From Cymodocea nodosa (Eukaryota; Streptophyta; Magnoliopsida; Alismatales; Cymodoceaceae), in the NCBI GenBank assembly GCA_036874045.1, contig CM072345.1, forward strand, positions 1,761,501 through 1,825,500: a stretch of 64,000 nucleotides of DNA, given 5' to 3'. The notes under the pieces were generated by a model, which did not search any database, was not told the DNA's origin, and saw only the letters and a program-made list of their open reading frames with translations. Shown here one piece after another: positions 36,242 to 48,609 of this stretch. The position numbers were made by a program, and so were the translations under genes. Position 1 is the stretch's first letter, and every line of letters begins with the position of its first letter.

Positions 36242-38317
36242 TGTAACGCTTTTACGTGTTGTTAAATTAAATGGAAAAAGTACAAATTTTACATTTATAA
36301 CCACAAGTGCACAGTGCATAGTGCCGATTATACTAAGCATGTGTAAGTACGGGTTGAATCTACAAGGAGTTTGTCTTAAATGATTGTTCAATAAAATATC
36401 CACACCATTAAATTTGTAATTAAAACTCTAATCACGTGTAATTAAGTTAACTCCACGAGCCTGCCTTTCCTATTTAATACTACTATTTACAAAGGAATTC
36501 AGTCAACCATTAGGCGGTTCCATAGATTGTAAATAACATCAATTAAGCTCTTTAATGTTAGTAAACACTGGATTTATCATTAGGCAATACTAACATTCAG
36601 ATAATTCAAACACTAACCATTAAAATCTTTAAGTCTTTTGAACGAACCAATTTCAGTAAACTGTAAAACTAAAACAAACATAAAACAATCACAACACTGA
36701 CAAAGATAACATAAATCACGATACAAAACAGACAAGACAACACTCAAATACAAAATATAAACACAGATAAGTTGTTTTTGGTATTTTTGTTTTGATATGA
36801 GCATGGAAATGGGCGAAAGGTGAAATGTAAAGTAATCTTAGTCGAGAGTAAATACTTCCGTCACTACATGCGACGCGATTACACCACTGAAAATTAAACC
36901 ACTTACAATTCTGTCTCCTCTCCCTATAGAATCGCGAGTCTAGAATTGTAAAATGATCTCCTCTTTAGCATACAGGCATCAACCTGAAGCCAAGGCTAGA
37001 AGCTTTATGATATCTTGAGATATGAGTCGACGCTTAGTGAAAATGGCTTCCATTCCCGCGATGCGATCACTCCTCACAATGGTTTTAGGCACTGTGTTTG
37101 GCTCGGAATCGACCCGACATTAGGAAAGTATCCTCACAGACCTCCGATGATTGGTGATTATGGTGGTGGTGATGATGGTTGGTGTGGTACTACAAAGAAT
37201 TGCTGACGCTGATCCTCCTCTACACACACTGGCCACACCCATCGATCACACACTTCTACTTCTTTTTCTTCTTTTCTTTTATATTTCTTTAGTAGTAACT
37301 GCTTCTGCTTGAATGGTCGGTTGGATTTCCTTCATTCATATCAACGACGATGATTTCTTCTCCCTTCGACGAGTGAATTCCTGCGTGATACGTGCGATCG
37401 TGGTTTTTTTCTTCCAACTGTCTTGTTTCTGCAACAGCTACAATGACATATTAGAAAATAAATGGTCCGTGGAGTTATAAATAACTCAACGGATTTGCTT
37501 CGTTGATTTAACTATAAAACATGTGCATAAATTTAACTATCCGATGCTCAGGTGCATTTCGGATAGTTACAAACTTAACTATCTGATGCCCAGATGCATT
37601 TCAGATAGTTACAGACTTAACTATCCGATGCTCAGATGCATTTCAGATAGTTATAGATAACTCCCTAATATATAACTTAAGTCAATCTTCTAGATCATGA
37701 CATGTGTCATCAGCAGTTTTATAATAAAGAAATATTTCAGAGAGTTACAAGTCTAACTATCCGATGCCCAGATGCATTTTGGATAGTTAGAGATAACTTA
37801 CCGAAAATTCACTTAAGTCATTCTTCTAGAACATGACACATGTCCACAACTATTTTATAATAAAAGGAGATTTCGGAGAGTTACACATATAACTATCCGA
37901 TGCCAAGCTGCAATTTCGGATACTTAGAGATAACTCACCGAAAGTCCACTTAAGTCATGCATTATGGTTTCGACACATGTACTTCAGGAAATAATAAAAT
38001 GTTCTTTTAAAACATAACTATTCGATATTTTAAACATAACTCTTTGATACATTAAGCATAACTATTCGGTACGTTAAACATAACTGTCCGAAATAATAGA
38101 AAATTCAGATACTTAAGAATTTCACAACCTGCAATTTACTAATAGTTCAGAAATGCACTAAATTAACATTAATTCCCTGAAATTAAGCAGATTCTTTCAT
38201 TAAAGCATATAATAGTGCAATTATAACATAATGGCTTAATTCTCATATGATAAGCTAAATATTATGCAATTAACCATCATTTAACCGTTAATTTTATGCA
38301 CTTTTTCATTCTAAACA
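36242..38317 (-). repeat. Near-complete LTR of the Gypsy A family
   Basis: About 2.08 kb, from TGTAACGC to CATTCTAAACA. It carries all family blocks in order: tgcacagtg...gggttgaatc, the aggaattcagtcaaccattaggcgg block, the tcctcacaatggtttt block, the tatcaacgacgatgatttct block, the stem-loop array (37,535-37,652) and the AT-rich terminal block. On the minus strand the sequence near its left end is the standard LTR 3' end (a gatcgacctg-like phrase), so it belongs to a minus-strand element whose body is not attached. Confidence 0.75.
37535..37652. repeat. Array of three 42-bp stem-loop units in the gypsy LTR
   Basis: Units start at 37,535, 37,577 and 37,619, an exact 42-base period. Each has a 10-base left arm (AACTATCCGA or AACTATCTGA), a loop of about 14 bases (tgctcaggtgcatt) and a right arm (TCGGATAGTT or TCAGATAGTT). 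Unit 1 pairs C-C-G with C-G-G; unit 2 has T in the left arm and A at the pairing position of the right arm, so pairing is kept. Further single units lie near 37,755 and 37,891. The LTR at 60,838 has the same period (62,269, 62,311, 62,353). Confidence 0.85.
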
Positions 38318-38436
38318 AGTGGAGAAGAGGAGGTCATCTAAGATGAGGAGGAAGATGCCTAAGCTCACCAATCTTGGAGGAAAACTCTTCCAAAATCTTG
38401 GATGGAAGAGGAGGGATGAAAATTGGAGTTGGAGTT
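38318..38436. other. 119-bp purine-rich spacer between oppositely oriented LTR ends
   Basis: This short stretch is rich in gga/gag words (agaggaggtcatctaagatg, then tggatggaagaggaggg). It separates the end of the LTR at 38,317 from an inverted LTR end at 38,437. It could be the last internal bases of a plus-oriented element, since a purine-rich tract is expected just before a 3' LTR. No gene is visible. Confidence 0.5.
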
Positions 38437-38762
38437 TGTTTAGAATGAAAAAGTGCAAAATATTAAGGGTTAAATGATGGTTAATTGCATAATATTTAGC
38501 TTATCATATAAGAATTAAACCATTATGTTATAATTGCACTGTTATATACTTTAATGAAAGAATCAAGATAATTTTAGGGAATTAACGTTAATTAAGTACA
38601 TTTCTGAATTATAGGTGAATTATAGGCTTTTTGATTCCTAAGTCTTCAAATTTTTTGTTATTTCGGAGAGTTATGTTTAATGTACCGGATAGTTATGTTT
38701 TAAATGCTTAAAGAATACTTTACTATTTCTTAGAGTACACGTGTTGTAACATTAACACATGA
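38437..38762 (+). repeat. Inverted terminal fragment of the gypsy LTR
   Basis: It starts TGTTTAGAATGAAAAAGTGC and is the reverse complement of the final 300 or so bases of the LTR ending at 38,317 (and of 50,089-50,269). It ends at cacatga, where the direct LTR begins TGTTTGGTG at 38,763. Confidence 0.85.
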
Positions 38763-40544
38763 TGTTTGGTGTGAAAAGCTAAATCTTAAACTTGCTTATA
38801 TCAGTAATTTCTTTTAAAATTAAACAAACAACCTTTCACACAAATTAGATATTAATTCGTATTTGTATTTTTAACTGCAAGTGCATAGTGTATATTGTAT
38901 TTTTGTACAAGTACAGGTCGATCCCATAGAGATTGAGTAAGAATTGTGTACTATTTCGATTTTTATATTGAAGTATAAATGTGTTTAGTAAGCACTCCGT
39001 TGAGTTACAATTAACACAACAGACCTAGTTCGTGGAGTTATGGCTAACTTAACGGACTAACCCCATGGACTTAAGTTAACTCCATGAGCCTATCTTTCTA
39101 GTTATATACTGCTATTTATAGAGGAATTCAGCCAACCATTAGGCAGTTCCATAGATTGTAAATAACATCAATTAAGCTCTTTAATGTTAGTTAATATTAG
39201 ATTTATCATTAAACACTACTAACATTCAGATATTTCAAACAGTAACCATTAAAATCTTTAAGTATCTAGAATGAATCAATTTTAGTAAATTGTAAAACTA
39301 TTTTCTATTTTCTAAATCAAACAAACATAACACATTCACAATACTGACAATGATAACATTACTCACGATACAAAACAAACAATACAACACTTTAATACTA
39401 AACGTAAACATAGATAATTTGTTGTTTTTGGTATTTTTGTTTTGATATGTTCTTAAAGATGAATGAAAGGTGAAATGTAAAAATCTCTATCAACAATAAA
39501 TGCTTCCGTCACTACATGTGACGTGATTACACCACTAAAAACTTAATCACTTACAATCTTACCTCCTCTCCTTATAGAATTGTGAGTCCAAAATTGCAAG
39601 ATGATCTCCTCTTCAACATACTGGCATCAACCCGAAATCAAGGCTAGAAGCTTTACGATCTTCTGAGATATGAGTCGGTGCTTGGTGAAAATGGCTTATC
39701 TTCTCGCGATGCGATCATTCCTCACAATGGTTGTCAAGCACCGTGTTTGGCTCGGAATCGAGCCGACATCAGGAAAGTATCCTCACAGACCACCAATGGT
39801 TGGCAATTTTGGTGGTGGTGTGGAGCTTTAGGGAACTTCCGACGTTGCCTGTAGTTAGCATGGTTCTCCACTCCTACACACACAACTTTTCTTCATCTTT
39901 TATATTTTTTATAGTAGTAACTACTCCTACTTAGATGATTGATTGGATTTCCTTCATTCATATCAACGATGATGATTTCTTCTTCATTCCATGAATGAAT
40001 TCCTACATGATACGTGCAATCGTGGTTTTCCTTTGAATGTCCTATTTCTACAACTACTATAGTGGCATATTAGAAAATATATGGTCCGTGGAGTTATAGA
40101 TAACTCAACGGACTTACTTTGTTGACTTAACTATAAAACATGTGTAATAAAGAAATAAGCTGCTAACATAATAAGTTACCTTAGTGTGTATTCATGTAAC
40201 TCAATGCGTATAGTTATGTTAACTTAACGAGTTATACATGTGCAACTCACGTGATATACTAAAGCATTTAAATTCAACATGTGCATAATTCTAACTTAAC
40301 GAGTTCAGATATTTCAGATACTTACAAGTCTAACTATCCGATGCTTAGATGTATTTCGGATAGTTAACAAATAACTTACCGAACATCCACTTAAGTCATG
40401 CATTGATGTTTCAACACGTGTACTCTAGGAAATAATAAACTATTCTTTAAGCATTTAAAACATAACTATTCGGTACATTAAACATAACTCTCCGAAATAA
40501 TAGAAAATTCGGATACTTAAGAATTTCACAGCCTGCAATTTACC

Positions 40545-41997
40545 TGTTAGGATCGATAGGCTTACTAGTAGGGGGTGAATGGTGAAGGTGTGTATTTTTT
40601 TAATTCTTTTAAGTTAGAATTGATTGATTCTATAAAACAATGAGATGAAATGAAATGAATGTAAGCAAAGCAGTAAGAAGAAATTAACACACAACAATTT
40701 TTAGGTAGTTCACCAACTTGGCTAGTCCACCCCCAAGATACACATGGGCTTCACTAAGTAATCAAGTACTTACAACACTTGCTTTTAGGTTGAAGCAAGA
40801 ACCAACACTTAGAGCTTTCAGGTATAAGCTCAATAACCAACCTTTCTTTCGAGCTTTCAAGTTGAAGCTCTCAACCAACAATGAGTTTTCAGATCGAAAC
40901 TCACGAACCAACAGCTTTAAACTTTTCTATCAGAGTTTTGGCACAAGGAGCTTTTCTACAGTGAATCTTTAAGAGTAAACTTGACTATTTGCAGACTTGA
41001 AAGTGTATCTGGAATTATGTGTAGCTTACTATATAATGTATGATCGTTCTCTCTATGTGATCTTCTCTTAAACTTCTCATATTTATACCAAAAGGTATAA
41101 CAATCATATTTTTCTTCCAACAAATGTATTATGCTATACTTGCTAAATAATCAAACCTAAATATGGTAAGTTACCATTCTATCTTATGTTTAGTAAGTAA
41201 CCCTCCGAATTTCTTTGATTTTCGAATGGCTATATGAATAACTCACCGATAAGTGTCTATTACTTACCGAAACTTCACTTACATCCTATTGCCTGTGTCA
41301 CGTGAGGTTTTTAAGTTGTTCACGTGAGGTGTCAAGTGTTCGGAGACTTTGTAGTTTTAACTTACCGAAAAACTCTTGACTTCTGGATGGTTAACTACAG
41401 TAACTCTTCGATTTTTCTTTTAAGCTTCCGACTGCTGTCTCTTTAATTTTGCACGTGCGTAATAAGATAACTTAAGTTCCGGATGGTTATACCTATAACT
41501 CTCCGAAAATGTTAGATAGTTATCTTTCTAACTCTCTAAAAAGTCCTTTAAGCTTCTATTTAGGATTTCTACACGTGATTAATTGAATGACTTAAGTTTC
41601 AGATAGTTATACTTGTAACTCACCGAAAATGTCGGATAGTTAGCTTTCTAACTCTCCGATTTTCCTTGAGCTTTCGGATAGTTAACTCTTTAATCTTCCG
41701 ATCATTCAACCAACTATTTTTTACAACTCTCCAAAGGCTTTATGATTTTGGATAGTTATTCATCTAACTGTCCGACAATGTTGCTGCTGCTTTAAATTAA
41801 CTCTTTGGATACTTAAGTTTGTAACTCACCGAAGATTAACTTTCTTCCAGATACATAAGCTCTATAGCAGCACATTCTGGAATTAACTGTATCTTGTTTG
41901 TCTGCCTTCTGATCTTTTACTGCACTGACTTATCTATGAAATACAATATGATTCCTCACACAGGTTTTTGCATTATCAAAATACTCGGGTCCTAACA
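40545..41997 (-). repeat. 3' LTR of Copia F
   Basis: TGTTAGGATCGATAGG to GGGTCCTAACA, 1453 bp. The inner half holds repeated tcggatagttagctttctaactctccga words. It abuts the PPT at 41,998. Confidence 0.93.
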
Positions 41998-42020
41998 ATC
42001 TCCCCCTTTTTGATAATAAC
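41998..42020 (-). promoter_or_regulatory. Polypurine tract of Copia F
   Basis: The plus strand reads atctccccctttttgataat directly right of the LTR, so on the minus strand AAAAAGGGGGAGAT lies immediately upstream of the 3' LTR, as required for plus-strand DNA priming. Confidence 0.9.
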
Positions 42021-42405
42021 AAAATCCTTCACATTTATTTACATGTATTTCACTCCCTAAATTATTTCTATACATTCAATCACATAGAAAACTAAGTAAA
42101 ACAAGGATTTACAATGAATATAATGTGGTGGTGAAATTCCTCCCCTTGATTGTGTGTTGTCTTCTCTCCCTATCTGTGTGTTGAGTTTTTCTTTCTCCTT
42201 TTTAATACTTCTCTTTCTGTTTGTGCTGGAAATACTATAAGTTTCCATATTCTTCTCTCCCTTTTTGTCATTATATAAAAAGGTGACTGATATCTGTACA
42301 ACTATAAAACTGATATCTAATATGTCCTACACGAGTACATGTTAGCAGAAAGCAAGCTCCCATATGGTGAGCTTGAGGAATAATAAATAAAGACATTTAA
42401 AGATC

Positions 42406-45400
42406 TTATAATGAACATATGCCTAGATTTCTTCTAATATGATTAAAAGTTGATTCATTTAAAGGTTTGGTGAAAATATTTGCAAGTTGATTTTCTATTG
42501 GCACAAACTTAAGTGAGATGTTCCCTTTTTCCACATGATCTCTCAGAAAATGATGTCTGATCTCGATATGCTTGGCTTTGGAATGAAGTACTGTATTTTT
42601 AGATAAACTGATTACACTAATGTTATCACAAAATATGATTGTATTTTGAATTTTCAGTCTATAGTTTGCTAAAGTTTGCTACATCCAAAGAATTTAAGCA
42701 CAACATAGACCTGTTGCAATATATTTGGCTTCAATAGTAGATAATGCAATACAATTTTGTTTCCTACTGAACCAGGAGATTAAAGAATTTCCAAGTAGTT
42801 GGCATGTGCCACTAGTACTCTTTCTATTAGATCTGCTGCTTGCATAATCTGCATCACTATAGCCTGTTAATGTTAGGTTGCTGTCAGCTGAGTAGTATAA
42901 TTCAAAATCTTTAGTACCTTGTAGATATTTGAAAATTCTTTTTACTGATTTCAAGCGAGATTCCTTTGGTGATGCTTAAAATCTAGCACACAAGCATATA
43001 CTGAACATGATATCTGGCCTACTTGCTGAAAGATACAATAGAGATCCAATCATGCCTCTATATTTCTTTTGATCTACTACAACACTTGAGTCATCGATTT
43101 CTAATTTTGTACTTGAACTCATTGGAATATTTGCAGATTTAATGTTTTCATAGCCAAATTTCTTTAACATCTCTTTGCAGTATTTCTCTTGGTTGACAAA
43201 TGTGTCATTTCGAACTTGATGGATTTGTAGACCTAAGAAAAACTTCATTTCTCCCATCATGCTCATTTCAAATTTATTTTTCATCAAATTTTGAAATCCA
43301 TGATAGAGTTTTTCTAATGTAGCTCCAAAAGCTATATCATCAACATATATCTGTATGATCAAAATGTGCAAATCAACAGTTTTGATAAACAAAATACTGT
43401 CCACTTTGTCTAAAGAGAAGTCATTTTCAATTAAGAATTTTTTCAGTTTCTCATACCATGCCCTAGGTGCCTATTTTAGACCATATAAAGCTTTGTTTAA
43501 TTTGAAGACATGATCTGGCTTGATTTCATCTTCAAATCCGAGAGGTTGTTTAACAAACACTTCTTCCTGAATTTCTCCATTCAAAAAGGCACTTGTCACA
43601 TCCATTTGAAACAATTTTATTCTCATACTGCTTGCAAAGGCAAGCAACATTATGTTAGCTTCTATTCTTGCTATAGGTGCAAAAGTTTCTTCATAGTTAA
43701 TACCTTCTTGCTAATTATAACCCTATGCAACTAGTCGAGCTTTATTTCTAAGTATGTTTCCTTCTTCATCTAATTTGTTTCTGAAAATCCATTTAGTTCC
43801 AATGGTGGATTTTCCTATAGGTTTTCCCACTAAATTCCAGACATTGTTTTTCTGGAATTGATTTAATTTTTCTTGCATAGTCATTGTCTAGTAAATATCC
43901 TTACAGGCTTCATCTACTGATTTTGGCTTTATTACTAACATAAATGCACAAAAATTACAAATATCTTGTGCTTTGCTTCTCGTTTGTACCCCTTTGGTTA
44001 AATTTCCAATTATTTGTTCCATAGGGTGATCAGATTTGAACTTCCAACTGTGTTGATTCTGATCTAAAGCTTGGAGTTTGAGTTTATGCTTGCAACTTCC
44101 TTTCTCCAAATATTCATTTTCACTATCACTATCAATCTTCAGATTCTTGAAATTTTGTATCAAATCTTCATCAAATTGAACATTTATGCTTTCCTCTACT
44201 CTTCTATCTTTAGCAACATATACACTATAAGCTTTGCTTCTAGATAAGTATCCAACAAGTATGGTAGGTTCAGATTTTGCATCAAACTTGTCTTTAGCAT
44301 TTCCAATATTTAATACAAAGCATTTGCAACCAAATGTCTTAAAGTAACCAACATTTGAAGTCTTATCAAACTAGATTTCAAAAGGTGTCTTATTCATCAT
44401 AGGTCTGATGTGAGTTCTATTGGAGATATGACAGGCTGTACCTACTACTTCAGCCTAGAGAAATTTTGGCAAATCAGTGGCATTTAACATAGTTCTAGCC
44501 ATTTCTTGCAATGTCCTATTCTTTCTTTCCATTACTCCATTTTGAGCTGAAGTTCTAGGGCAAGAGAATTCATGCAAAATTCCAAATGAATTGCACAAGT
44601 TTTCAAACTCATGATTTTCAAATTCTCCTCCATGATCACTTCTGATTTTCTTTATTGTCAATTCCTTCTAGTTTTGAATTATGATGCAAAGATTTTAGAA
44701 CTCACTACATGTCTCATTTTTATGAGTTAAAAATATTACCTAGGTTAATCTAGAAAAATCATCTACAATAACAAGAGTATATTTTCGACCTCTAAGGCAT
44801 GAAACTTGAGTTGGGCCAAATAGATCCAGATGTAAAAGTTTTAATGGCCTTTTGGTTGAAATTTCATGTTTGCTGTGGAGAAAGGTTCTCTTCTGCTTTC
44901 CTAACATACAATCACTACATACCCTATCTTTCTTGAATGTAAGTTTAGGCAATCCCTTGACAAGATCACCCTTGGATAATTTTCTGAGAGTCTTCATACT
45001 AATGTGACCAAGTCTTTTATGCCACAACCAATCATCTTCACTAGATGCTACCAATTAGGAATTGCTTGCATTATTTTCACATGGAAAGATTAATGTATAA
45101 ATAGAATAATTTCTAATACCAGTAAATATTATTTCATTTGTTGCCGGATCAATAATGTAACAATTTTCAGCAGTAAAGGAAACTGTATAACCTTTATCAC
45201 ATAATTGTCCTACACTTAATAAGTTTTGTTTTAATCCATTAACATGCAAGACATTCTCAATTATGCCATTTTCTGATGTGATTTCCTATAGCAGTAATTT
45301 TACACTTTTCATTATTTCCAAATTTAACAGATCTTGAATTTAAACTTTAAACAGAATCAAGAAATCTTTTCTTACCTGTCATGTGCTTTGAGCATCCACT

Positions 45401-48400
45401 ATCCACAATCTATTTTGTTGTACGTGCTTGGAGCTCATTGTCATCCTATAATTTATACTGAAATTAAGGCTTTTGGTACCCAAATCTTTTTGGGTCCAGT
45501 AGTGTTAGTCCTTAAAACATTAAATCTATTACCTCTTGGCAGCCACAAATGACCTGATCTTCTTTTGATGGCAAACATAGTGGTGTCATCTCTATATGAT
45601 TGAATCATTCCACCACAATAAGGTACTTCCTGTGGTGTAGCATACCCTAGGCCATATTTACTTCCATTAGGTTGTTGAGATCCTATAATTTTATTTAGTC
45701 CTTTTTGACCTTGAGTAAATTTACATATGGTATTTTTCAGATCAGATATTGTAGTTAACAAGTTTTTATTTTCTTCTTTCAATTTACAGTTATCACAACT
45801 ATATTTATCCAAGTTAGATTTCAGATTTCTATTATCAACTACAACTATTTCTAATTCAACAAAAGAATCTTCTAAGCAATTATTCAACCTTTTAATTTCT
45901 TTCTTAAATTCTCTACATTTAACATACAAATTATCTACAATAGATAGAAGACTATTAATATCTATTTCATCATGCTCATCTTCTGAACTAGAAGAAGAAG
46001 TGGAACATATCTCTTGAGCTGCAAAGCACACATTTGCTACAACTTCATCTTCAGAATCAGATGAACTACTTGATGAGCTACTGTCATCCCACGTAGCTTT
46101 GAGTGCCATCTTCTTTTTGTCCTTCCATCTCTTCTTCTTATCTGCCTGATCCTCTTCTATCTGAAATGAACAGAAGGTCTGTATGTGTCCTTGCCTTTTG
46201 CATTTAAAACAAGTAGGGACAGTTCTTTTGGAGGAGCTGGTTGTTCAAGCTTTAATTTTGCCCATTTTTAATGAATCTTATAAGTAATTTTGCATGATAT
46301 TATATATCTATGATGGATAAATGATATTAATTATGGGTAATATAAGTCTTGAAATATAGTGCAATATAGAAATTTAATTAACAAGTGCATCCCCCATTGG
46401 ATATAATTTTACATGAAACACATTGATTTATTTTGCATGTCCTATGTTGGCTAACGTCTCTTGGAGTTCAACTTCCATTAATTGTAGGTAACATATATAT
46501 GGGAGGAGCTTAATGCAAAAGACCAAAGAAGATGTAAAGAATCAAAAGTTGGTGGACTAAAATTTAAAGAAGAGGACATGCCAACATCTTATTGGCCCTC
46601 CTAGATCTATGGCATCTTATTGGCTTGGTGATAAAACCAAGGTGCCACATCAAAGAGAGAGAAGACAAAACAACATAAATACAAGGGGAGAGGAATTTCG
46701 GCCAACAACTTGGTGTTTCCAACGAGAGAAAGAAGGAGGAGAAGCTTGGAGGTGAGGCTTGGAGGTGAGGCTTGTGCTTCCAAAGAGAGACCATCCATTC
46801 ATGCTATTCACCATTCCAAGGGCTAAGGAGAAGACGTCCAAGCTTGGAGGTGGATTTGCTGCCAAGTTCCATTGAATTCAAAGCTCTAGAGAAGAAGATA
46901 AGAAGCTCCTAAGGTAGTGACAACTCTTAGAGTTTATTATTTTCTTGTGTAGAAGGAAGAATTGATGAGAAATGATGGTGAACATCTCAATTATATGTCT
47001 TCTTAGCTAGATAGAATTCAATGAATGTATATGAATGTTTAATTCTTCTTTTCAACTTCTAATTTGCATCCTCTATTCACGTGTATTGTTGGGGCTGTTG
47101 GTGAGGCTTTCACACAAGTGAATGACACTCACCAATGGTGGTTTGGCGCATTTGAGAAGAAGGTGTGAATTGAAAGAAGAAGAAAATAAGTGTTGATGTT
47201 CATTTGAATGAAGAACCTATCACTTATCTCTAGTTGTTAATTTTAATTTCAGTAGTTAATTGAGTTTGTTATATCATATATTGATCACATTTTGTCCTAA
47301 TCAATCTCCAAAAAGAATTTCTAATGCAAGTAGTATAGTATAGTTTAGCTAGATTAGCAAATAGCATAGTTGCATGCATTTAGTATAAATTAGAATAGAG
47401 TAGTATAGTCTATTGAACCTTCTTGTTTTATTTTTCTTTCCTTAATATTGATGCATGGATGTCACTTCTGAAATCACGTGGAACTTGTGTGCATGTTATA
47501 ATTGAATGAGTTGATAGATTTACAAGTAAAGAAATTGATTCACATCACCATTTTCCACTACACATTGCCTTGAAATTGCATGATTTGTGAGCTTGTGTTA
47601 ACTTTGATTATTCTACATTCACATGTCATTAATTTATTGAAGTATACCTAAGAGCTTGAAGAACAAGTTGAGTAATAGTTGATTAAGTCATAAACACAAT
47701 CCTTGTGGAAGAATGACCTGTATTTGCCATGTACACCAAAAGAACTGTGCACTTGCAGCAAAGCTTGAGCTAAAAATATAGCGCAACACTGGTCTTATTC
47801 TTTTTCTTCATGAACTTTCTGAAGTTCCTTGCCAACAACATGATCTCATCATCATCTGAGCTTGAAGCTTCTTCTATTGAAGGAAATGTTATTTCCTTTT
47901 TCTTCTCAGCTTTCTTTTCAACAGCTCCCTCTTACTCTTTCCAGTCCTTCATTTGAATTTCGTGGGCCAGAAGATTACCCAACAGTTCTTCAATCATGTA
48001 ATTGTTGAGATCCTTGGAATCTTGGATAGATGTGGATTTCTGTTTCCACTCAATAGTTAAGCTTCTTAGGATCTTCTGTACTTGTTCACGAGAAGAAAAT
48101 TCCTTTCCCAGGCCTTTCAGACTATTAATAATTTCAGTAAATCTTGAAAACATTTCAGTTATGTTTTCATTATCATTCATATTAAACAATTCTAGTTTTC
48201 TTGACAAAATGCTGATTTTAGTATCTTTTACTTGGCTTGTGCCTTCGTGAGTAACTTGAAGGATTTTCCAAGCCTCATGTGCAGACTTACATGCAGATAC
48301 TTTGTTATATTGTTTAGTAGTTAGTGCACAATATATGACATTCAGCCCTCTAGCATCCAACTAGATGATTCTCTCATCCTCCTTAGACCAATTCATAACA

Positions 48401-48558
48401 TCATTGGTTGGAAGTGTAGTTCCAAGAACAACAATCTTCTAGAGTTTTACATTAGAACTCCTAAGGAAACACTCCATTTTATTTTTCCAATAATTATAGT
48501 TGGAACCATTGAATAGAGGAGGTCTGTGGATGTTTTATCCCTTAGCAAATTGAGCCAT
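42406..48558 (-). pseudogene. Copia F gag-pol, interrupted by a solo LTR
   Basis: It starts with ATG at 48,558 (M-A-Q-F-A-K-G). Gag has a UBN2-type core in 48,360-47,932, is split by the solo LTR at 46,242-47,788, then continues with a knuckle C-F-K-C-K-R-Q-G-H-I-Q-T-F-C (near 46,200-46,160) and a Ser/Asp/Glu-rich, coiled-coil tail (46,109-45,453). Protease D-S-G-C-S-K-H-M-T-G lies near 45,400. Integrase covers H-K-R-L-G-H with C-x2-C (45,020-44,900), D-L-F-G near 44,820, and R-S-D-H-G-G-E with the later Q-N-G-V-M-E-R-K (44,640-44,530). RT follows at 44,100-43,000 with Y-V-D-D near 43,340; RNase H at 42,954-42,406. In-frame stops are few and nearly all fit Gln or Trp lost by a transition. Confidence 0.9.
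46242..47788 (+). repeat. Solo gypsy-type LTR inside Copia F gag, target duplication CTGGT
   Basis: It starts TGTTCAAGC and ends GCGCAACA. CTGGT lies on both sides (46,237-46,241 and 47,789-47,793). Excising it with one duplication restores the gag frame across the zinc-knuckle approach (K-T-S-S-S-K-R). Near its right end the phrase ccttgtggaagaatgacctg ... gtgcacttgcagc is the usual end of Athila/Tat-like LTRs, so the parent was plus-oriented. Small frames at 46,564-46,865 inside it lack domains. It is unlike the Gypsy A LTR in sequence. Confidence 0.92.
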
Positions 48559-48590
48559 AAATCCAAATGGTTAAATCTTATAATGGATTA

Positions 48591-48607
48591 ACCAAGCTCT
48601 GATACCA
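48591..48607 (-). promoter_or_regulatory. Primer-binding site of Copia F, initiator-Met tRNA type
   Basis: The minus strand reads TGGTATCAGAGCTTGGT two bases from the 5' LTR. It is an intact copy of the standard plant copia primer site. Confidence 0.95.
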
Positions 48608-48609
48608 AT

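Noticed and set aside
37500-38000. Regular 42-bp repeats considered as a CRISPR-like array
   Set aside because: The units are whole stem-loops without unique spacers, lie in an LTR, and the genome is plant nuclear.
40718-40972. Open frame of 84 codons with repeated F-K-L-like words
   Set aside because: It lies wholly within the Copia F LTR and follows its internal repeats; no protein family resemblance.
45727-46017. Plus-strand 96-codon open frame
   Set aside because: It is antisense to the Ser/Asp/Glu-rich gag tail of Copia F.
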